A stretch of 64,000 bases of DNA, taken from the NCBI RefSeq assembly GCF_900454685.1, contig NZ_UATM01000032.1, forward strand, positions 930,001 through 994,000. The letters are read 5' to 3'. Shown here piece after piece: positions 15,405 through 23,799 of this stretch (positions are counted from its first letter, which is position 1; every line of letters starts with the position of its first letter). The position numbers and the translations under genes were made by a program. The notes below the pieces were generated by a model. It had not been told where the DNA came from, searched no databases, and was given only the letters and a program-made list of their open reading frames with translations. Origin of the DNA: Peptoniphilus harei (GTDB lineage Bacteria > Bacillota > Clostridia > Tissierellales > Peptoniphilaceae).

Positions 15405-15582
15405 TAAAGATTAAAGTACATTATAAATAAGAGAAAATTTTATACAAGGGTCTTAAATAAAACTTTATAGGCTATGAAGATAGATGAAAACTTTAAAAAT
15501 CTAATCCAATCCTATATAATAACTAGGACATAAGAATAAAATAAAAATAAAGAAAGAAATTTAAAATAAATGTAAATAAGCA

Positions 15583-15611
15583 TTGACAAAAAACTAAAGA
15601 CTATATATAAT
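15583..15611 (+). promoter_or_regulatory. Promoter of rplJL
   Basis: Consensus TTGACA (15583-15588), 17-base spacer and TATAAT (15606-15611): the strongest promoter in the window. Confidence 0.9.
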
Positions 15612-15617
15612 ACTTAT

Positions 15618-15738
15618 GTTACTAAGCCGCAGACAGTAGGTGGCCCTGCCATAAATCCTACCGAGGTTTGAAATTCGGATTTATTTGATTTTCACATCTC
15701 ACGGCGGCGTGAGATTTTTTTATTTTGGGGGTGACAAA
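15618..15738 (+). promoter_or_regulatory. L10 leader (autoregulatory mRNA element) with attenuator terminator
   Basis: The leader contains the AAGCCGCAGACAGTAGGTG start and a CCTACCGAGG segment typical of the L10 leader class, which binds the L10(L12) complex. It ends in an 8-bp terminator stem ATCTCACG/CGTGAGAT (15696-15715) with T7, then GGGGGTGA as ribosome site. Confidence 0.88.
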
Positions 15739-16275
15739 TTGAAAGAAGAAAAACTACAATCAAAACAAGCCCTAGTAGATGAAATTAAAGAGAAAATTCA
15801 AGGAGCACAATCTATCGTTCTTGTAAACTACAGAGGTCTAACAGTTGAAGAAGTAACTGAACTTAGAGCTAAGTATAGAGAAGCAAATGTTGATTACAAG
15901 GTTTACAAAAACACAATGATGAGACGTGCTTTTGAAGAGTTAGGTGTTGAAGGTTTAGAAGACTTTCTAAAGGGACCAAGTGCCGTTGCATTTGGTATGG
16001 AAGACCCAGCATCAGCTGCAAAAATTTCATCAGAGTTTGCAGAAGATCATGAAGCATTAGAAATTAAAGCAGGATATGTTGATGGAAAAGTATTATCACT
16101 TCCAGAAATCGACGCACTTGCTAAATTACCATCCAAGGAAGTTCTTGTTGCACAAGTACTTGGCGGCTTAAACGCTCCAATCCAAGGATTCGCAAATGTA
16201 CTAAATGGTACATTATCAGGTTTTGCAAGAGTTATTGCACAAATCGCAGACAAGAAAGAAAACGAAGCAGCTTAA
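15739..16275 (+). CDS. rplJ: Ribosomal protein uL10
   Basis: 178 residues from a TTG start at 15739, placed by the GGGGGTGA site and by the normal N-terminus (KEEKLQSKQALVDEIKEKI). An ATG further up lies inside the attenuator and is rejected. Blocks SIVLVNYRGLTVEEVTELR and YKVYKNTMMRRA are typical; the C-terminal helix that carries L7/L12 dimers ends in a Lys/Glu/Ala tail. uL10 anchors the stalk on 23S rRNA next to uL11. The leader suggests feedback control by uL10 itself. Confidence 0.95.
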   Translation: MKEEKLQSKQALVDEIKEKIQGAQSIVLVNYRGLTVEEVTELRAKYREANVDYKVYKNTMMRRAFEELGVEGLEDFLKGPSAVAFGMEDPASAAKISSEFAEDHEALEIKAGYVDGKVLSLPEIDALAKLPSKEVLVAQVLGGLNAPIQGFANVLNGTLSGFARVIAQIADKKENEAA

Positions 16276-16325
16276 TTTGCTAGAAAATTAAGAAAAATTA
16301 TTATTTAAATTTACGGAGGAATAAA

Positions 16326-16712
16326 ATGTCAGAAAAAGTAGAACAATTAATTGAACAAGTTAAAGAACTTACAGTATTAGAACTTTCAGAAGTAGTTAAA
16401 GCTCTAGAAGAAGAATTCGGAGTATCAGCAGCAGCTCCAGCAGCAGTTGCAGCAGCTCCAGCAGCAGGTGGCGCAGCTCCTGCAGCAGCAGCTGAAGAAA
16501 AAACTGACTTCGATGTAATCCTTGCTGAAGCAGGACAAGAAAAAGTTAAAGTAATCAAAGTTGTAAAAGACATTACTGGACTTGGACTTAAAGATGCAAA
16601 AGCAGTTGTAGACGGAGCTCCTAAGGCAGTTAAAGAAGGCGCTTCAAAAGAAGAAGCTGAAGAAATCAAAGCTAAACTTGAAGAAGTTGGAGCAACTGTA
16701 GAAGTAAAATAA
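16326..16712 (+). CDS. rplL: Ribosomal protein bL12 (L7/L12)
   Basis: 128 residues. The N-terminal dimerisation domain (1-35) is followed by an Ala/Pro-rich hinge (about 36-58) and the factor-binding domain with [21 protein letters not shown] and [21 protein letters not shown]. It recruits translation GTPases. CGGAGGA precedes the ATG. The terminator behind it means rpoB is not the next gene here, unlike the common arrangement. Confidence 0.96.
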   Translation: MSEKVEQLIEQVKELTVLELSEVVKALEEEFGVSAAAPAAVAAAPAAGGAAPAAAAEEKTDFDVILAEAGQEKVKVIKVVKDITGLGLKDAKAVVDGAPKAVKEGASKEEAEEIKAKLEEVGATVEVK

Positions 16713-16746
16713 TTTAACTTAGTTAAATTTTATAAGAATTTAAAAG

Positions 16747-16773
16747 AACTGTCCCAGACGGGGCAGTTTTTTT
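16747..16773 (+). terminator. Terminator of rplJL
   Basis: Stem AACTGTCCC (16747-16755) / GGGGCAGTT (16760-16768) with one GU pair is followed by T7. Confidence 0.88.
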
Positions 16774-16813
16774 ATAGATACATAGTCAACTTAAAACAAT
16801 ACAAGGATAACAA

Positions 16814-17296
16814 ATGAAAATTAAAGAACTAACTCTTATACCAATTCTTGGGACTATAATTTTTTTAACAAGTCTTATAAAAATTCCAAGTATTTTTCAA
16901 GGTGCAGAATTTCAAATGTCTGCACCAATTTCAGTACTAATTTCAATGACATTTGATCCCAAAATTTATATTTTAGCTGGCTTAATAGGATCCTTTTTAT
17001 CTTTTTTTACGGGTATATCAAATATTTATGGAATTATTGTGGCCTTGGTTTTTAGGATAGGTGTACTTGTCTTTATACTGCTAATAAAGAATAAAAACTT
17101 TTGCCTATTATTTGCATCTTCTTTTGGGACAAGTCTATCGAGAATAGTTTTATCAAAATTATTAGGACTACCACTTATAAGCCTTTTGATACCTGTCCTT
17201 CCAGGTATGATAATCAGTGGTGTATTAGCAAAGTTATTTTATGAAAAAATTTATGAAAGATTGTTAACATATAATATTTTGGAGGAAAGAATTTGA
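16814..17296 (+). CDS. Small membrane protein of the biotin operon, probable ECF-type S component
   Basis: 160 residues with five or six hydrophobic helices and little else. The pattern PISVLISMTFDPKIYILAGLIGSFLSFFTG (shown here in outline; positions 39-68) resembles the loop and Gly-containing helix of energy-coupling-factor S components. Its stop overlaps the bioW start, so it is co-translated with bioW and bioF. That context suggests uptake of pimelate or another biotin precursor, although clear BioY motifs are not seen. Classification rests on size, topology and neighbours. Codon use is AT-rich, as in the two following genes. Confidence 0.6.
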   Translation: MKIKELTLIPILGTIIFLTSLIKIPSIFQGAEFQMSAPISVLISMTFDPKIYILAGLIGSFLSFFTGISNIYGIIVALVFRIGVLVFILLIKNKNFCLLFASSFGTSLSRIVLSKLLGLPLISLLIPVLPGMIISGVLAKLFYEKIYERLLTYNILEERI

Positions 17297-18006
17297 AGTA
17301 TAGTGTTAAGATGAGAGCATCTAAAAATAATAATAAAGAGAACTTACATATTGGTGGGGCTGAAAGTATAGTTGATGAAGAGGATCTTTTAAATATAATA
17401 AACAGTCTTGCATCAAGAGGATTAAATCATTCAAGAGGCCAAGCAGATTTTGTGAATATAAAAATAAATAAAGTTAGAGAAGAGGACATAATAAACATAA
17501 GGGCTTTAAAGACTAAGACTATAGAAGTGGATACAAAAGAAGAGGGACTTGTAGTAATGGAAAAACTTTTGAATTCTATGGGGATAGAGAATCCTCAAAT
17601 AGTTATAGACTTGTTAATTAATACGAAAAATATGAGGGGAGCTATAATTTTAAATATTTTAAGCCTAGAAAGAATGGAAGGCGACTTAGACAAGGGAGTC
17701 AGAGTAACAAATATGGATTTTGCTAGCAGGAGAGATATCTCCAATAAAAACCATTTTAAAGAAGCTCTTTGTCTTGCAACAAAAACCTTAAATGCAAAGG
17801 CAATAATCGGAGAGGTTTGCATTTCAGATGATCCTGATTATGTCACTGGATACCTAGCCAATAAAAAGGAGTATATTAGAATTACAAAGTTAAAGGAGAG
17901 AGGAGATTTAAATGGTGGAAGAGTTTTTCTCTATGATCCTCGCCTTGACACAATTGAGAATACTATAGATTATTTGAAAAATCAGTTGGTGATAGTACAT
18001 GAATAG
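17293..18006 (+). CDS. bioW: 6-carboxyhexanoate-CoA ligase (pimeloyl-CoA synthetase)
   Basis: TTG start with GGAGGAAAG upstream; 237 residues, the normal BioW size. Recognised by the N-terminal YSVKMRASK, HIGGAESIV, RGLNHSRGQADFVNIKI and GARR-like RGGRVFLYD-type region (NGGRVFLYDP) blocks. BioW activates pimelate with ATP to pimeloyl-CoA, the entry point of biotin synthesis in some Firmicutes. It overlaps both neighbours, which fits a tight operon. Needs external pimelate or an internal source. Confidence 0.9.
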   Translation: MKYSVKMRASKNNNKENLHIGGAESIVDEEDLLNIINSLASRGLNHSRGQADFVNIKINKVREEDIINIRALKTKTIEVDTKEEGLVVMEKLLNSMGIENPQIVIDLLINTKNMRGAIILNILSLERMEGDLDKGVRVTNMDFASRRDISNKNHFKEALCLATKTLNAKAIIGEVCISDDPDYVTGYLANKKEYIRITKLKERGDLNGGRVFLYDPRLDTIENTIDYLKNQLVIVHE

Positions 18007-19144
18007 TATTTATATAAAAGAAAAACTACAAAAACTTGAAAAAGAACATCTTATAAGAGAAGAAAGAATTTTTGAAAGTCCCCAACTGGCACAAAGTATG
18101 ATTGATTCAAAGGAATATCTTTTATTTTCCTCAAGCAATTATCTTTCACTTGGAGAAAATAAAGAAATTTTAGAAAAAGTAAAGAAAAGAATGGACAGTA
18201 TTGGTCTTGGCAGTGGAGGCTCTAGACTAACAACTGGAAGCCACAAAGTTCACAAAGATTTGGAAAGAAATCTTGCTGAGTTTATTGGATATGAAAATAG
18301 CCTTGTATACTCAAGTGGTTTCATGGCTAACCTTGGATTTTTAACTTCAGTATGTGATGATGAAACTATTGTATTTTCTGATGAAAAAAATCATGCATCT
18401 ATAATAGATGGGATTAGATTAAGCAAATCTAAAGTAGAAGTTTATAAGCATTTGGACTTTAAAGATTTAGAAGAAAAATTAAAAAAATATCCTAATAGAA
18501 ATAAAGTTTTAGTTTCTGATGGTGTTTTTAGCATGGATGGAGATATTCTGCCTCTTGATGAGTTTTGTAGATTAGGAGAAAAGTATAAAGCTTTGACATA
18601 TGTTGACGATGCACATGGATTTGGTATTTTAGGAGAAAATGGAAAAGGAATAACAGAAATATATAAAACTTATCCTGATGTAATGCTTGTAACATTTTCT
18701 AAAGCCTTGGGCGCAAGTGGTGCGGCTCTTTTGACATCAAATTTAATGAGGAAGTACCTCTATAACACCAGTCGTGAATTTATTTTTTCGACTTCTATAA
18801 GCCCTGTTGACACCCTAATTATTTTAGAATCTTTAAATTATATTAAGTCTAATAAGAAAAATATAAATAAGTTGAAGGATAATGTTTCATATTTAAAGAA
18901 AAAGCTGGAAGAAAATAATTTTGATATTGGTGGAAACTCTCATATAATTCCTATAAAAGTGGGAAATGAAAAAAGAGCTCAGGAAATATTCAAGAAACTA
19001 ATGGATTCTGGAATATTTTTATCAATAATAAGATTTCCAGCAGTTCCAAAAAATGAAGCAATTCTAAGAGTAACACCTATGGCTAATCACAGTAAAGAAG
19101 ATTTAGATTTTCTCTTGAAAAAATTAAAAGAATTTGTTAAATAA
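17999..19144 (+). CDS. bioF: 8-amino-7-oxononanoate synthase
   Basis: 381 residues, a PLP-dependent alpha-oxoamine synthase. Visible: YLLFSSSNYLSLG, GSGGSRLTTGSHKVHKDLE, cofactor-ring Asp/His in VDDAHGFGILGENG and the Schiff-base Lys in TFSKALGASGAAL. It condenses pimeloyl-CoA with L-alanine, the step after BioW. The start overlaps bioW by eight bases. bioA, bioD and bioB are not in the window, so completion of the pathway must be encoded elsewhere or is missing. Confidence 0.92.
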   Translation: MNSIYIKEKLQKLEKEHLIREERIFESPQLAQSMIDSKEYLLFSSSNYLSLGENKEILEKVKKRMDSIGLGSGGSRLTTGSHKVHKDLERNLAEFIGYENSLVYSSGFMANLGFLTSVCDDETIVFSDEKNHASIIDGIRLSKSKVEVYKHLDFKDLEEKLKKYPNRNKVLVSDGVFSMDGDILPLDEFCRLGEKYKALTYVDDAHGFGILGENGKGITEIYKTYPDVMLVTFSKALGASGAALLTSNLMRKYLYNTSREFIFSTSISPVDTLIILESLNYIKSNKKNINKLKDNVSYLKKKLEENNFDIGGNSHIIPIKVGNEKRAQEIFKKLMDSGIFLSIIRFPAVPKNEAILRVTPMANHSKEDLDFLLKKLKEFVK

Positions 19145-19187
19145 AAAAAGAGAACTCATTTTTGACTGTGAGTTCTCTTTTCTTTTT
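19142..19187. terminator. Bidirectional terminator between bioF and nfo
   Basis: 10-bp stem AGAGAACTCA (19149-19158) / TGAGTTCTCT (19169-19178), flanked by A7 on the left and a T-rich tract on the right, so it works for both convergent genes. Confidence 0.85.
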
Positions 19188-19235
19188 TGATTTTTAATTT
19201 GTGGATGGTTTTACTAATAACTAATTTTTGAAATA

Positions 19236-20066
19236 TTATTTGCGAAGGATTCTTAAGAGTTCGATTTCTTTTTTGTGGCCTTCTAGGTCTTGGGGGGTTT
19301 CAAGATAAAAGGGAAGGTCTCTTAATTTTTCGTGGTTTATTATTCTCTCGATTGCTTCCAGGCCAATTTTTCCCTTGCCTATGACTTCGTGTCTGTCCTT
19401 GTGGGCTCCTCTTTCGTTTTTGGAGTCGTTTAGGTGGATGGCGTAGAGTTTATCGAGACCTATATATTTATCAAATTCTTCTAAGACTCCATCTAGGTCA
19501 TCTATTATGTCGTAGCCGGCCTCGTGGACGTGGCAGGTATCCAGACAGACTCCAACTTTTTCTTTTAAGTTCACTCCTTCTATTATTCTTCCAATTTCTT
19601 CAAACTTTGATCCAACTTCTGTACCCTTGCCTGACATGGTTTCAAGGAGGACTAGGGTCTCTTGGTCTTCTCTTAAGACTAAATTTAATTGGGCTGAAAT
19701 TATTTCTATTGCCCCATCAATGCCAAGACCTGTGTGGGAACCTGGGTGAAGGTTGTAGTAGGTGTTTTCAAAGTATCTGAGCCTTTCCAAGTCTTCTGCC
19801 AAGACTAGGTTGGCAAACTCTCTTACACTTTCTGTTGATGAACAGGGATTTAGGGTGTAGGGAGCATGGGCAAGTAGGGGACCAAAATTGTTTTCTCTTG
19901 CAAGGTCCATTAGTCCTTTTATGTCTTCTTCGTCTAATTTCTTCATCTTGGAACCTCTTGGGTTTCTTGAGAAAAATTGAAAAGTTGTGGCAGAAATTTT
20001 TAGGGCATCTCTTCCCATATTGGTGTAGCCCCTTGATGTAGAAAGATGGGGACCTATTTTAAACAT
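19236..20066 (-). CDS. nfo: Endonuclease IV (apurinic/apyrimidinic)
   Basis: 276 residues, a TIM-barrel metalloenzyme. Metal ligands are seen in [68 protein letters not shown] and FYLETP in the order expected for the three-zinc site. Nfo incises DNA at abasic sites and removes 3' blocks during base excision repair. A GGAGG site precedes the ATG. It is a single-gene unit convergent with bioF. Confidence 0.95.
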   Translation of the reverse strand: MFKIGPHLSTSRGYTNMGRDALKISATTFQFFSRNPRGSKMKKLDEEDIKGLMDLARENNFGPLLAHAPYTLNPCSSTESVREFANLVLAEDLERLRYFENTYYNLHPGSHTGLGIDGAIEIISAQLNLVLREDQETLVLLETMSGKGTEVGSKFEEIGRIIEGVNLKEKVGVCLDTCHVHEAGYDIIDDLDGVLEEFDKYIGLDKLYAIHLNDSKNERGAHKDRHEVIGKGKIGLEAIERIINHEKLRDLPFYLETPQDLEGHKKEIELLRILRK

Positions 20067-20111
20067 ATTACCTCCATAAAATAAAATTTAATAATATAAA
20101 AAATTTTCTTA

Positions 20112-20139
20112 GTTTTTAAAAACTTTTTATAAAAAGTTT
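20112..20139 (-). terminator. Possible terminator of cysKE
   Basis: A pure AT stem AAACTTTTT/AAAAAGTTT (20120-20139) overlaps the cysE stop on the minus strand and is followed by a short U-tract. Weak stem, so uncertain. Confidence 0.4.
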
Positions 20140-20689
20140 AGTGGAACTTATTCTCACTTGGGTCGTGAAATTTAACTACTTCAGCAGGAACTCCCACTGC
20201 AGTTGAGTTGGCAGGGATGTCCTTAAGTACCAGGGCGCCTGCCCCAATTTTTGCTCCTTCGCCAATGACTACTGGACCAAGGACTGTTGCTCCTGTTCCA
20301 ATTATGACGTTGTTTCCTACTGTGGGGTGTCTTTTCTTTTCCTTTTCATTGCCTGTTCCACCAAGGGTTATGTTGTGGTACATGTGACAGTTGTCCCCAA
20401 TCTCGGCAGTCTCTCCAATGACCACAGCCATGCCGTGATCAATGAAGAGGTTTTTGCCAATTTTGGCACCAGGATGAATTTCAATCCCAGTTTTCTTCCT
20501 GGCCCTTTGTGAAATCCATCTTGCAAGTGTAGTGTGATCTTTTTGGTAAAAGTAGTGGGCAATTCTGTGCCTAACCATGCAAGAAACTATGGGATACATA
20601 AAGATTGCTTCGAATAAACTTTTACAGGCTGGGTCCTTTAATAAAATAAATTCCCCATATTCTTTAATCCTTTTGAAATAATTAGTCAT
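20138..20689 (-). CDS. cysE: Serine O-acetyltransferase
   Basis: 183 residues, the short Firmicutes form. An N-terminal helical part with [12 protein letters not shown] is followed by a left-handed beta-helix of hexapeptide repeats with [19 protein letters not shown], the catalytic His region [17 protein letters not shown] and ITLGGTG. It acetylates L-serine with acetyl-CoA to give the substrate of CysK. The start overlaps the cysK stop by eight bases, so the two are translated together under the cysK leader. CysE and CysK often form a complex. Confidence 0.93.
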   Translation of the reverse strand: MTNYFKRIKEYGEFILLKDPACKSLFEAIFMYPIVSCMVRHRIAHYFYQKDHTTLARWISQRARKKTGIEIHPGAKIGKNLFIDHGMAVVIGETAEIGDNCHMYHNITLGGTGNEKEKKRHPTVGNNVIIGTGATVLGPVVIGEGAKIGAGALVLKDIPANSTAVGVPAEVVKFHDPSENKFH

Positions 20690-21572
20690 TCTTAAAAAGG
20701 TCGGTGGACATATATCTTTCAGCTGTATCAGGTGCTACTGTGACAATATTTCCACCAAGCTCCTCTTGCATTTTTAGTGCACCTACAACATTGGCACCAG
20801 CTGATATGCCAACAAGTAGTCCCTCTTCACGAGAAAGTCTTCTTGCCATTTCTATTGCTTCTTCTGACTTAACTGTGATTGTCTTGTCTAATAATTTTGT
20901 ATCTAGGACTCCTGGCACAAAGTTTGCTCCAATCCCTTGAATCTTGTGGCCGCCAGCTTGACCTCTTGTAAGAAGTGGAGATTCATCTGGTTCAAGTCCC
21001 CAAACTTTTATGTTTTCATCCTTTGATTTTAAATATCTTCCAACTCCTGTTACAGTTCCGCCAGTTCCAATTCCTGCTATAAAGCCTGAGATGTCCTTTA
21101 GGTCTTCATAAATTTCTGGGCCAGTTGTTTCTTCGTGAGCCACAGCATTGTATTTATTTTCAAATTGGTTTGGCATGAAGTAGTTACCTGTAGCTACAAG
21201 TTCTTTTGCCTTATCAACAGCTGCTTGCATTCCACCTTCTCCTGTAAGGATTAGCTTAGCTCCAAAGGCTTCAATGAGTCTTCTTCTTTCAATTGACATA
21301 GACTCTGGCATTACAATATTTACCTTGTAACCAAGTGCACGACCAATCATGGCAATGGCGATGCCTGTGTTGCCACTTGTTGGTTCAACTATTTCCATGC
21401 CTTCCTTTAATGATCCGTCTTCGATGGCACCCTTGATCATGTAAAGAGCAGCCCTGTCCTTAACTGATCCTGCTGGGTTAGATTTTTCTACCTTTACAAA
21501 AATCTTTCCTCCACCAATGTTTTCTAATTGTACTAATTTTGATTGTCCAACTGTCTCTAATAATTTTGTCAT
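20682..21572 (-). CDS. cysK: Cysteine synthase A (O-acetylserine sulfhydrylase)
   Basis: 296 residues, PLP-dependent fold type II. The PLP lysine is in [16 protein letters not shown], the substrate loop in [15 protein letters not shown], the phosphate loop in [16 protein letters not shown] and the ring-contact Ser region in [11 protein letters not shown]. It makes cysteine from O-acetylserine and sulphide. TTGGAGGAAAG precedes the ATG. Expression should be governed by the upstream leader with a Cys-rich peptide and terminator. Confidence 0.94.
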   Translation of the reverse strand: MTKLLETVGQSKLVQLENIGGGKIFVKVEKSNPAGSVKDRAALYMIKGAIEDGSLKEGMEIVEPTSGNTGIAIAMIGRALGYKVNIVMPESMSIERRRLIEAFGAKLILTGEGGMQAAVDKAKELVATGNYFMPNQFENKYNAVAHEETTGPEIYEDLKDISGFIAGIGTGGTVTGVGRYLKSKDENIKVWGLEPDESPLLTRGQAGGHKIQGIGANFVPGVLDTKLLDKTITVKSEEAIEMARRLSREEGLLVGISAGANVVGALKMQEELGGNIVTVAPDTAERYMSTDLFKND

Positions 21573-21593
21573 TTTCTTTCCTCCAATAAATCC

Positions 21594-21627
21594 ATAAAAA
21601 AAAGAGTATATGAAATCATATACTCTT
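21594..21627 (-). terminator. Attenuator terminator in the cysK leader
   Basis: On the minus strand a 12-bp stem AAGAGTATATGA / TCATATACTCTT (21602-21627) is followed by eight T. It lies 22 bases before the cysK ATG and after the leader peptide, so transcription must read through it to express cysKE. Confidence 0.88.
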
Positions 21628-21675
21628 AAAATCTTTCTTAATATCTAATAAAAAGTTTAAAATATTGATTCACAT

Positions 21676-21759
21676 TCAAATAAGTCCTATAAAATTTTTT
21701 ATAGAACAACAACAGAATGCTTGGCTTGTGAAATTTTTAAAGTTATTTAAGTTTTTCAT
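21676..21759 (-). CDS. cysK leader peptide with three consecutive Cys codons
   Basis: A 27-codon frame starts at the ATG at 21759 with GAGGCG seven to eight bases upstream and stops with TGA at 21676-21678. Residues 16-18 are Cys-Cys-Cys (TGT TGT TGT), after FTSQAF and before SIKNFIGLI. A hairpin CTATAAAA/TTTTATAG forms immediately 3' of the Cys codons. It sits between a good promoter and an intrinsic terminator, 103 bases before cysK. The arrangement matches classical amino-acid attenuation: slow reading of Cys codons when charged tRNA-Cys is scarce would alter folding and allow read-through. The mechanism is inference; the frame, codons and terminator are seen. Confidence 0.75.
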   Translation of the reverse strand: MKNLNNFKNFTSQAFCCCSIKNFIGLI

Positions 21760-21785
21760 TTTTATCGCCTCTTCAATATGGTTCG

Positions 21786-21814
21786 ACTATACTATTATAA
21801 TTTTTATTTGTCAA
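21786..21814 (-). promoter_or_regulatory. Promoter of the cysKE leader
   Basis: On the minus strand TTGACA (21809-21814), 17-base spacer, TATAGT (21786-21791). The start near 21779 gives a leader of about 205 nt. Confidence 0.8.
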
Positions 21815-21859
21815 GTGTAAAATGAAAATTATTTAATACCTACGGTCTTATCCATATAT

Positions 21860-21904
21860 AAGGAGGGGGTTAAGGGGCGTTGCGAGGCCCCTTTCCCCCT
21901 CCTT
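21860..21904. repeat. GC-rich perfect palindrome
   Basis: AAGGAGGGGG (21860-21869) pairs with CCCCCTCCTT (21895-21904), and the inner arm AAGGGGC (21872-21878) pairs with GCCCCTT (21887-21893) around the loop GTTGCGAG. A following CACCCCTTTGAACCCCACGCG segment partly mirrors the left arm again. The block is far richer in G+C than its surroundings. Confidence 0.75.
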
Positions 21905-21938
21905 AAACCACCCCTTTGAACCCCACGCGCTGGAAGTC

Positions 21939-22028
21939 CAAAAAAATCGGTTATGCTAAATTTTCAAAACTCACTCGCTTCGCGAGCTCAAACAGTTGAA
22001 AATTTTTAACGCACAACCGATTTTTTTG
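21939..22028. repeat. Large palindrome with CTCGCTTCGCGAG core
   Basis: Outer arms CAAAAAAATCGGTT and AACCGATTTTTTTG are exact reverse complements; inner arms ATTTTCAA/TTGAAAAT continue the pairing. The centre ACTCACTCGCTTCGCGAGCT is self-complementary and is followed by CAAACA. The palindrome at 53554-53722 shares only the core. Located in the divergent cysK/glmU gap. Confidence 0.75.
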
Positions 22029-22349
22029 TTCATTTTATGCACTCCCACAAGTTTTTAATTTAAGGCTGACGTCTGATTATGAGAAGTAAAGGGAAGACTC
22101 TTGCCATGTCGTTAACTTGTTAAGATAGGCCTGAAGGAAATATCAATGAGGCAAAATTAAAGGCGGTTTGAAAAACAACTAATGTCCGATTGTGCATAAG
22201 ATTCATTTAATTCTTAAAATAAAACTTGATAATAAAAAATTCTAGTCTATTAAAAACAAGTCAATTATTTTAAAATTTTAAATTATTTTTACAAAAATAA
22301 GGGAAATATTCTCCAAGAGTCTGAAATATAAATTAATTGTGAAATTTTC
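22029..22349. other. Gene-free stretch before the glmU promoter
   Basis: No frame with a ribosome site and no recognisable protein remnant was found on either strand. The sequence to about 22200 is richer in G+C than the rest and may be degenerate, but I cannot name it. Confidence 0.4.
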
Positions 22350-22379
22350 TTGAATATAAGAGTCAATCTTAGTTATAAT
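22350..22379 (+). promoter_or_regulatory. Promoter of the glmU-prs-pth-mfd unit
   Basis: TTGAAT (22350-22355) and TATAAT (22374-22379) are 18 bases apart; the start is near 22386. Confidence 0.7.
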
Positions 22380-22407
22380 GTAAGCAGTAAATAAAAAGAG
22401 GTGTTTT

Positions 22408-23787
22408 ATGAAAGTTTCAGTTATCCTGGCAGCAGGAGAGGGAACGAGAATGAAGTCCAAAAAACCAAAGGTACTTCATGAAATTCTTGGAAGACCCATG
22501 CTTTTTTATGTCCTAAATTCTTGCAAGCACTCTCAAGTTGAAAAGAATCTTGTGGTAGTGGGACACAACAAGGAAAAAGTCTGTGAGGCCTTTGAAGATG
22601 AAAAAGATGTGGAATTTATTGAGCAACCTATTGGTGATGACGTGCCCTATGGCACTGGCTATGCCGTTATGAATGCTCTTGATAAGATAGATGATGATGA
22701 CACAGTTATTATTTTAAATGGAGATACTCCTATTATTTCTAATTCAACTATTTCATGCTTTTTGAAATATCACGAAGAGAGAAATAATGATATAACAGTT
22801 TTGTCTGCTGATATGAAGGATCCTACAAACTACGGCAGGATTGTCAGGGATGAAAATGCAAATGTTGTTGCAATAGTAGAAGAAAAAGACGCAAGTGAAA
22901 AGCAAAAGTTAATCCGTGAAATTAATTCAGGTATTTTTGCCTTTAAGGGTTCTTCTCTAAAGTCAGCTCTTTCAAAGATTGATACTGACAATGCAGCTAA
23001 TGAGATGTATATTACTGATACTCTTGGAATTCTTGTTGAAGAAGGCAAGAGGGTTGACTCCTTTAAGTTAAGGGACACAAGAGAAATCCTTGGAGTTAAT
23101 TCAAGATACGAGTTATCTATTGCAGCAGAAATCCTACAAAAAAAGATTAACAAGGAATACATGATAAATGGTGTTGGGATAATTGATCCTAAGTCCACAT
23201 ATATTGAATACGGGGCTACAATTGAAAGAGATGTCATGATTTACCCAGGCACTCGCATTGACAAGAAGTCTGTTATAAAAGAAGGGGCAGAAATTTATTC
23301 TTCTACAATAAAAAATTCAACAATTGGAGAAGATGTCCTTATTAGGTCTTCTGAAATAGAAGATTCTTCTATAGGAAGAGGAACTACAGTGGGACCTTAC
23401 GCCCACTTGAGACCAAATTCTCATGTTGGAGAAAATTGTAAGATTGGAAATTTTGTTGAGGTTAAAAATTCCAATGTTGGAGACGGGTCAAAGATGAGTC
23501 ACCTTGCTTATATAGGCGATGCCGATGTGGGTAGTGGAGTTAACATTGGCTGCGGAGTAGTCTTTGTTAATTATGATGGAAGAGACAAGTTTAGAGCCAA
23601 GGTTGGGGACAATGCCTTTATTGGTTCTAATGCAAATTTAGTGGCACCAATTGAAGTAGAGGACAACGGCTATGTTGCTGCTGGATCTACGATTACAAAA
23701 AATGTTTTGAAGGGTCAACTTTCTCTTGAGAGAGCACCTCAAAAAAATATAGATGGTTGGGTTGAGAGAAAAGGATTTATCAAATAG
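22408..23787 (+). CDS. glmU: Bifunctional UDP-GlcNAc pyrophosphorylase / GlcN-1-P acetyltransferase
   Basis: 459 residues. The N-terminal nucleotidyltransferase domain (1-230) shows LAAGEGTRMKSKKPK and the metal Asp in ILNGDTPI. The C-terminal left-handed beta-helix has hexapeptide repeats and the acetyl-transfer segment GPYAHLRPNSHVG...NFVEVKNSN and NYDGRDK. GlmU makes UDP-N-acetylglucosamine, the first dedicated precursor of peptidoglycan. GAGGTG precedes the ATG. It starts a run of four closely spaced genes; glmU-prs-pth-mfd is a conserved Firmicutes order. Confidence 0.95.
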   Translation: MKVSVILAAGEGTRMKSKKPKVLHEILGRPMLFYVLNSCKHSQVEKNLVVVGHNKEKVCEAFEDEKDVEFIEQPIGDDVPYGTGYAVMNALDKIDDDDTVIILNGDTPIISNSTISCFLKYHEERNNDITVLSADMKDPTNYGRIVRDENANVVAIVEEKDASEKQKLIREINSGIFAFKGSSLKSALSKIDTDNAANEMYITDTLGILVEEGKRVDSFKLRDTREILGVNSRYELSIAAEILQKKINKEYMINGVGIIDPKSTYIEYGATIERDVMIYPGTRIDKKSVIKEGAEIYSSTIKNSTIGEDVLIRSSEIEDSSIGRGTTVGPYAHLRPNSHVGENCKIGNFVEVKNSNVGDGSKMSHLAYIGDADVGSGVNIGCGVVFVNYDGRDKFRAKVGDNAFIGSNANLVAPIEVEDNGYVAAGSTITKNVLKGQLSLERAPQKNIDGWVERKGFIK

Positions 23788-23799
23788 GAGGACATGGAA

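Noticed and set aside
16301..16669. Antisense 122-residue Ala/Ser-rich frame
   Set aside because: It is the mirror of the Ala-rich hinge of rplL with no ribosome site.
22060..22200. Remnant of a protein gene before glmU
   Set aside because: Short translations on both strands gave no recognisable family and all frames are broken; left as unassigned.
22278..22460. Minus-strand 60-residue frame at the glmU start
   Set aside because: It overlaps the glmU promoter and N-terminus and has no ribosome site or recognisable content.
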